In this document: positions 57,642-61,630 of the stretch, one piece after another
Position numbering within the stretch: position 1 is the stretch's first letter
Layout of the letters: the number at the start of each line of letters is the position of its first letter
Assembly (NCBI GenBank): GCA_034421015.1
Contig: DAOUKT010000034.1
Coordinates: 1 to 61,630, forward strand
Length of the DNA: 61,630 nt
DNA from: DAOUJW01 sp034421015
Lineage (GTDB): Bacteria; Chloroflexota; Dehalococcoidia; Lucifugimonadales; UBA2985
Direction: 5' to 3'
Program-made: the position numbers and the translations under genes
The notes under the pieces: model-generated
Told to the model about the DNA's origin: nothing
Databases searched by the model: none
What the model saw: the letters and a program-made list of their open reading frames with translations, nothing else

Positions 57642-58868
57642 CTAGCTGCCGTGACTCGTAGCCGTAGACGGAGTCGGCGCTGCCTGCTCCTTTGTACGGC
57701 TGACTCCAATCCTGCGAGCCAGGACCACCTTGGCAATGTTGGTGCTGCCACCGGCGTGGTTCTGGCCGGCCCTGCCTCGCTGATTGACTTCTTGAGCCCC
57801 CTCGTGGGGAGCGCCCGGCTCCTTGGTGCCGAGAAGGGCGTACATGCCCATAACGTCCCTGACCCTCCAGGCGATGCGCAGGCTGGACTCCCTGCCATAC
57901 ACGTTCGCCACGTTGCCCTCGTAGTTGATCTGCATCTGGTTCTGGTACATCCAGTAGGTGCGCTTGAGCAGCAGGCTGTGGATGTGGGACTCGATGACGT
58001 TTTCCATGGTCGACTGCTGCGCCACAGGATCTTCGCCGATGACGCCGCCGTTCTGCGTAGTCCCCCTGGTGAACTCAACCAGGTTGTCCACAACCTTGTC
58101 CCTTGGGAAAGCCCGACCTCGACCGCCGTGCTCCTGCTCAAGGCTGGTGTTGGCCACCTGCCAGCCCTGGTGGTCGCCGCCGATGAGGTGGTCGCCAGGG
58201 ACGCGAACGTTGTCCAGGAATATTGCCCGCTTCCTGTGGCCGATAAGCAGGTCCATCTCGTTGATGGTGAGCCCCTCCGACGGAACGGGTATCATGAAGA
58301 ACCCCAGGTTCCGGTGACGGGGAGCGTCCGGGTCCGTCATCATCGGGCCGAAGAGCCACTCCGTCTTTCCGTGGGCGCCTATGAACACGTTGGACCCCGT
58401 CAACAGCCAGTCGTCGCCGTCGCGGACGGCCTTGCTCTGGTAGTCCGCCAGGTCGGCTCCGCCCTTGGGCTCCGTGAACTTCTGCCAGCAGACCTCCTCA
58501 GCCTTGAGGATGGGCGGCAGGAACTTGCGCTTCTGCTCCTCAGTGCCCCACACCAAAATGGCGGGCACTGCCAGGACGTTGTTCACGTGTGGTGGGATCC
58601 TGGCGCGGTTGAACTCCTCCTCAATTATGGTCTCGTGGTCGCCCGTGAGACCGCCGCCTCCGTATTCCGTGGGGAAGGTGGGATAGAGCCAGCCCTTGGC
58701 CGCTATCTCCTTGTACTTCTCCCTCCAGTATTCGCCAAGCTCGTCGGTGAAGTCCATCTCAGGATCGATGGGCTCCTTCATGTCCCCGTCTACGTTCTCC
58801 TCCAGCCAGGCCCTCACCTCCTGTCGGAACCGCTCTTGCTCTTCCGTGTACGGCAGTGCAAAGTCCAC
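57642..58868 (-). CDS. Acyl-CoA dehydrogenase family protein (paralogue 6)
   Basis: A 408-residue member and the first gene of the minus-strand array. It opens LPYTEEQERFRQEVRAWLEENVDGDMKEPIDPEMDF and has TFPTEYGGGGLTGDHETIIEEEFNRARIPPHVNN and FTEPKGGADLADYQSKAVRDGDD. The tail is GSTNIAKVVLARRIGVSRTKEQAAPT. It is separated by 53 bp from paralogue 5, and no terminator lies between, so transcription probably starts upstream of 58868 and covers at least this gene and paralogue 5. FAD and ETF use are expected from the family. Confidence 0.9.
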   Translation of the reverse strand: MDFALPYTEEQERFRQEVRAWLEENVDGDMKEPIDPEMDFTDELGEYWREKYKEIAAKGWLYPTFPTEYGGGGLTGDHETIIEEEFNRARIPPHVNNVLAVPAILVWGTEEQKRKFLPPILKAEEVCWQKFTEPKGGADLADYQSKAVRDGDDWLLTGSNVFIGAHGKTEWLFGPMMTDPDAPRHRNLGFFMIPVPSEGLTINEMDLLIGHRKRAIFLDNVRVPGDHLIGGDHQGWQVANTSLEQEHGGRGRAFPRDKVVDNLVEFTRGTTQNGGVIGEDPVAQQSTMENVIESHIHSLLLKRTYWMYQNQMQINYEGNVANVYGRESSLRIAWRVRDVMGMYALLGTKEPGAPHEGAQEVNQRGRAGQNHAGGSTNIAKVVLARRIGVSRTKEQAAPTPSTATSHGS

Positions 58869-59111
58869 GACTAGTCCCCCTCTCTCTTAGCCTTCTCTTC
58901 GCTTGGGCGAATTCAGTTCACCCTGCCCGTTGCGCCCAAGCTCAGCCGACCACATCCTTCTACACGCAGTCCAACGCACTATACAACTTATGGAGCATCG
59001 TGGCAACCCCTGCATCCATTTTGGCCTCCCGATTGCGCGATTCGCGTAACTTATCGCGTCATGTCTACGAAATCATGCTTGGTCACCCACAAGCAAACCG
59101 GGCACAAAGAA

Positions 59112-59142
59112 CAGGAGGCGGGAGTCTGAATCCCGCCTCCTG
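59112..59142 (-). terminator. Intrinsic terminator after the collagen-like lipoprotein gene
   Basis: CAGGAGGCGGGA and TCCCGCCTCCTG form a perfect 12-bp stem with a 7-nt loop. On the minus strand TTCTTTG follows. It is the only structure seen in the 323-bp gap 58869-59191. Confidence 0.75.
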
Positions 59143-59191
59143 CCGCATTCTCCGCTGTATCGCGTCCGGCAACAACTACCGGTACACAGAT

Positions 59192-60145
59192 CTAGCTTCC
59201 AATCTCCTCCACCGTTATGGTCAGCCTTGCAAGCGGATTCCTCCAGTCGTGCGCGGCCGGGTCGAGATCGGACCCCTCGCCTCCGTGGATACCTGCATGC
59301 ACGTGGACGTGCCCCTCGGCATCCGCCTCATCTTCAACGTGATTGCCGCACGGCGGGCCCGGGATGTAGGCGCAGCTTTCGCTGTTGGCCTCGCTGCCCG
59401 CGTCGTAGGCGATCAGGTTAACAGTGCGCGATTCCGTGACGTCAAGTCCGCTTGCGCCGATGAAGGCGTCGTTCGTCGTGACCAGCATGCTGGCAAATGA
59501 GACCAGGCTATTGCCGTCCGTAACCTCGAAACTCTTGGTCACTGTGGCCCCCGGCGGAATCGGGCCGTCGTTCAGGGCCACCACCATCGCCTCGCTGATG
59601 GCCGCGTTGCCCTCAGGAGACCATTCAGCCAGCAGGCCTGACGCATCGGCGTCCTCGGCCATCTTCGCCAGGGACTCGCTTGCGGCATGGCCGAGTGTAT
59701 ACAGCGGCCCTGCGTCCTGACCGTGCCTGGCAACAAAGACCGGCGACAGAATCTGCCCGCGGGACAGGTTCGTGATGGACAACGTGACCATCTTCTGATC
59801 GCCATGAGGCGTCATCACCATTGCGTCCGCCCCGGGCCTGCCCTCCGGTCCGACAGGCCCGGTGGCTCCGATAGGACCGGCAGGTACCTGCTCACCCTGG
59901 GGTCCAGCAGGCCCTCGCAGGCCGGTGGCTCCCTGGGGTCCCGCTTCGCCTACCTGCCCGGCGGGGCCCTGAGGCCCGGCTATGCCAACAGGCCCCTGCT
60001 CTCCGGCGGGTCCCGGGGGCCCGGCCGGCCCCTGACTGCCAGTGCAAGCAGCAACCAGAAGCATACCCGCCGTCAGTATGGCAACCAGCCACAGCGGCTT
60101 TATTGCGCCTCTCAGCGCCCCAATCGACAATCTACCCTGCTTCAC
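59192..60145 (-). CDS. Lipoprotein with collagen-like repeats and a spondin-like domain
   Basis: A 317-residue secreted protein. A signal peptide (about 1-33) ends in the lipobox LLVAAC with Cys34. Then come about 22 Gly-X-Y triplets (about 39-105), such as GPAGPPGPAGEQGPVG, rich in Pro and Gln. The rest resembles the Spondin_N domain: SITNLSRGQILSPVFVARHG, LYTLGHAASESLAKMAEDADASGL, PIPPGATVTKSFEV and LASMLVTTNDAFIG-like motifs. A His-rich segment (GHVHVHAGIHGG) lies near the end. The GTG start has GGGAGGTG upstream. Collagen-like triplets in bacteria often make a stalk that projects a domain from the surface. Role unknown; adhesion is one possibility. Confidence 0.82.
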   Translation of the reverse strand: MKQGRLSIGALRGAIKPLWLVAILTAGMLLVAACTGSQGPAGPPGPAGEQGPVGIAGPQGPAGQVGEAGPQGATGLRGPAGPQGEQVPAGPIGATGPVGPEGRPGADAMVMTPHGDQKMVTLSITNLSRGQILSPVFVARHGQDAGPLYTLGHAASESLAKMAEDADASGLLAEWSPEGNAAISEAMVVALNDGPIPPGATVTKSFEVTDGNSLVSFASMLVTTNDAFIGASGLDVTESRTVNLIAYDAGSEANSESCAYIPGPPCGNHVEDEADAEGHVHVHAGIHGGEGSDLDPAAHDWRNPLARLTITVEEIGS

Positions 60146-60230
60146 TACACACCTCCCAATCCAGATTGTTGCGGAGAATACTCCTGAGAAGGGACACCTT
60201 AGAAATGACACACTCAACACGTTTCAGGAA

Positions 60231-60270
60231 ACGGTGAGGTAGATGAGACAACGGTGAGGTAGATGAGACA
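60231..60270. repeat. Perfect tandem repeat, 2 x 20 bp
   Basis: ACGGTGAGGTAGATGAGACA occurs twice in direct succession, between the divergent collagen-like lipoprotein gene and the PHP gene. The rest of the 433-bp gap (60146-60578) is AT-richer and contains the PHP promoter. Confidence 0.8.
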
Positions 60271-60496
60271 AGAGAAGAGCCACGTGTCCGGAACGCCCAA
60301 CCTGACCACCTCCCATAACTCTTTTCGTTACGCTACTGCCCGGTTTCCGTACTAGCCCCTATGTATATTGTATCAAAAATAACCTCCCGGCGTCGCAGGT
60401 AAGCGGGCTTTCAGTCCAACACCGCTAAACGGGCATGCGCCGTGTCCCTCTGCCGGTCTTTCCATCAATACTGATACCATATCTCAGTTATTTCTA

Positions 60497-60526
60497 TTGA
60501 CTAGGAGTGTGAAATTCGGCTATAAC
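60497..60526 (+). promoter_or_regulatory. Promoter of the PHP-domain gene
   Basis: TTGACT (60497-60502) and TATAAC (60521-60526) are 18 nt apart. The Shine-Dalgarno-like AAAGGAGA follows at about 60558. Confidence 0.65.
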
Positions 60527-60578
60527 TACTAGGGCAATCCTTGCGGGGCCTCTCTCTTGAAAGGAGATTACTCAGCCG

Positions 60579-61334
60579 TTGTACTCAATCATGGATCTGC
60601 ACGTCCACACGATGAAGGGGAGCATGGACAGCTCCCTCACGCCTGATGAACTGGTTACAGAGGTCAAGCGCCTGGGACTCACCGGCGTTATGGTTACCGA
60701 ACACGACGGCTGGCCCAAACCCGACTTTGAAGCATTTGTCAAAGACCTGGACATAGTGCTCATCCGCGCCCTTGAAGTGTACAGCCCCCTCGGTCACATC
60801 ATCACCCTGGGACTGGATCACCACGTCACAGGCCCGGCCGGCGGAATTGACACCGTGCGAAAGCTGCGCGCCCACGTGGAGGAAATCGGCGGATATATGA
60901 TCCTGGCCCACCCCTTCCGCTTCCTCTTTGACCCGGCCGGAATCCACACCCAAAACGTCCTGTTTGACGACCCCAAGACTGTCCCAACGACCGGCGAGGA
61001 GGCCGCCAAACACCCCATCTTCGAACTGGTGGATGAGGTGGAGGTGGTCAACGGTGGCAACATCGAAATCGAGAACAGGTTTGCCCAGGACGTAGTGAAG
61101 GCCCTCGGCCGCTGGGGAACGGGCGGCAGCGACGCCCACTCGACCCAGGGCCTGGCCAAGGGCGCAACCATCTTCAAGGGTGAGATCCGCAACCAGAAGG
61201 ACCTCCTTGAGGCGCTGAAGGCCGGGGACTTCATGCCCATAGAGGGCTACCATGTGGGAAGAGTCAGCAACTACAGCCAGTACCCCGAAGTGCCCCAGAC
61301 CGAGAACTTCTTCAAGACGTACAGGACTGATTAG
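60579..61334 (+). CDS. PHP-domain phosphoesterase
   Basis: A 251-residue PHP-family protein. The metal-binding motifs are in order: MDLHVHT at the N terminus, TEHDGW, then ALEVYS, LAHPFRF and GSDAHS. These bind a trinuclear metal centre in related phosphatases such as histidinol phosphatase and RNase AM-like enzymes. The TTG at 60579 or the ATG at 60591 may start it; AAAGGAGA is nearer to the TTG. It is monocistronic. The substrate is unknown; nucleoside 3',5'-bisphosphate or short RNA is possible from family relatives. Confidence 0.87.
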   Translation: MYSIMDLHVHTMKGSMDSSLTPDELVTEVKRLGLTGVMVTEHDGWPKPDFEAFVKDLDIVLIRALEVYSPLGHIITLGLDHHVTGPAGGIDTVRKLRAHVEEIGGYMILAHPFRFLFDPAGIHTQNVLFDDPKTVPTTGEEAAKHPIFELVDEVEVVNGGNIEIENRFAQDVVKALGRWGTGGSDAHSTQGLAKGATIFKGEIRNQKDLLEALKAGDFMPIEGYHVGRVSNYSQYPEVPQTENFFKTYRTD

Positions 61335-61419
61335 CCACAGCTGTACTCCCCGTTCCCCTCGCAATACCACTTCTGCAAGGGATACCGCCCGGTCCGCTCC
61401 TGCAAAGGGAGCCCTTTGC

Positions 61420-61630
61420 GTAACCCCGGTTGGGGCACACGCCCCCCGATCATTCCTGCGGAAGCAGGACTCCAGGGCGTCCGGTATAGAAGGAAATAGA
61501 TTCCCGCTTTGGGAGGGCTTTGAATAACCTCGGCTGAGGCGCGCGCCTCCCGACCATTCCTGCGGAAGCAGGAATCCAGGTGGCCCGATATAGAAGGAAA
61601 TAGATTCCCGCTTTCGCGGGAATGACGATA
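61420..61630 (+). repeat. Dispersed double-hairpin repeat, two tandem copies (second reaches the window end)
   Basis: Two units of about 105-110 bp follow one another. Each has a GC-rich flank (TAACC...CGC...CCC), the hairpin ATTCCTGCGGAAGCAGGA, the linker TATAGAAGGAAATAGATTCCCGC and a second hairpin. In the first unit the second hairpin is interrupted (CCCGCTTTGGGAGG). In the second it is complete (CCCGCTTTCGCGGGAATGAC). The units match the copies at 5.6 and 38.8 kb. Confidence 0.85.

Noticed and set aside
1..61630. CRISPR arrays, prophage genes, transposases, replication origin
   Set aside because: No regularly spaced direct repeats, no cas, phage structural or transposase genes, and no dnaA-box cluster was noticed.

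Overview
The window is a GC-rich bacterial chromosome segment, densely coded on both strands, with no phage, transposase or CRISPR array. The gene content suggests a Chloroflexota member, most likely a Dehalococcoidia/SAR202-type lineage. The pointers are an HspR-type MerR regulator in front of grpE-dnaK, many acyl-CoA dehydrogenase and crotonase paralogues, LarC and LarE, a DUF5679-type mini-protein, and short dispersed palindromic repeats. This assignment is inferred from gene content, not from a marker-gene comparison.

Layout. 1-5.5 kb: a phosphate block with the start of pstS, a small zinc-ribbon protein, a metallo-beta-lactamase-fold hydrolase and phoB-phoR. Three of the genes are preceded by four 11-bp-spaced TTAACA-like repeats, each set lying exactly 11 nt upstream of a -10-like hexamer. 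5.7-8.4 kb: 6-phosphogluconate dehydrogenase and glucose-6-phosphate isomerase. 8.5-19.9 kb: a minus-strand pyrimidine unit pyrR-pyrB-pyrC-carA-(vapBC)-carB-MFS-MFS, headed by a promoter and a PyrR-type attenuator. Its pyrB carries a C-terminal zinc domain resembling that of PyrI. 20-28.9 kb: an acyl-CoA dehydrogenase, ogt, a monooxygenase-like protein, Phd-PIN and HicBA toxin-antitoxin pairs, dnaE and a frameshifted methyltransferase. 28.9-31.8 kb: two crotonases and small proteins. 32.1-38.7 kb: a molybdopterin oxidoreductase, larC, hemL, then a response regulator-kinase-HtrA operon.

38.9-49.3 kb is housekeeping: hspR-grpE-dnaK, a divergent zinc-ribbon protein, larE, a degenerate tRNA-like element, radA, clpC, rpsA and a 5S rRNA gene with no 16S or 23S beside it. 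49.6-58.9 kb: an ABC exporter, a hydrolase and five consecutive acyl-CoA dehydrogenases. 59.2-61.6 kb: a collagen-repeat/spondin-like lipoprotein, a PHP phosphoesterase and tandem palindromic repeats.

The best regulatory finds are the three matching Pho boxes, the complete PyrR attenuator, and a bidirectional promoter in which one HAIR-type HspR operator overlaps both -35 elements. No wholly new defence or biosynthetic system was recognised. The most unusual pieces are the PyrB-zinc fusion without the allosteric domain, the HspR-linked mini zinc ribbon, the acyl-CoA dehydrogenase array and the collagen/spondin lipoprotein.
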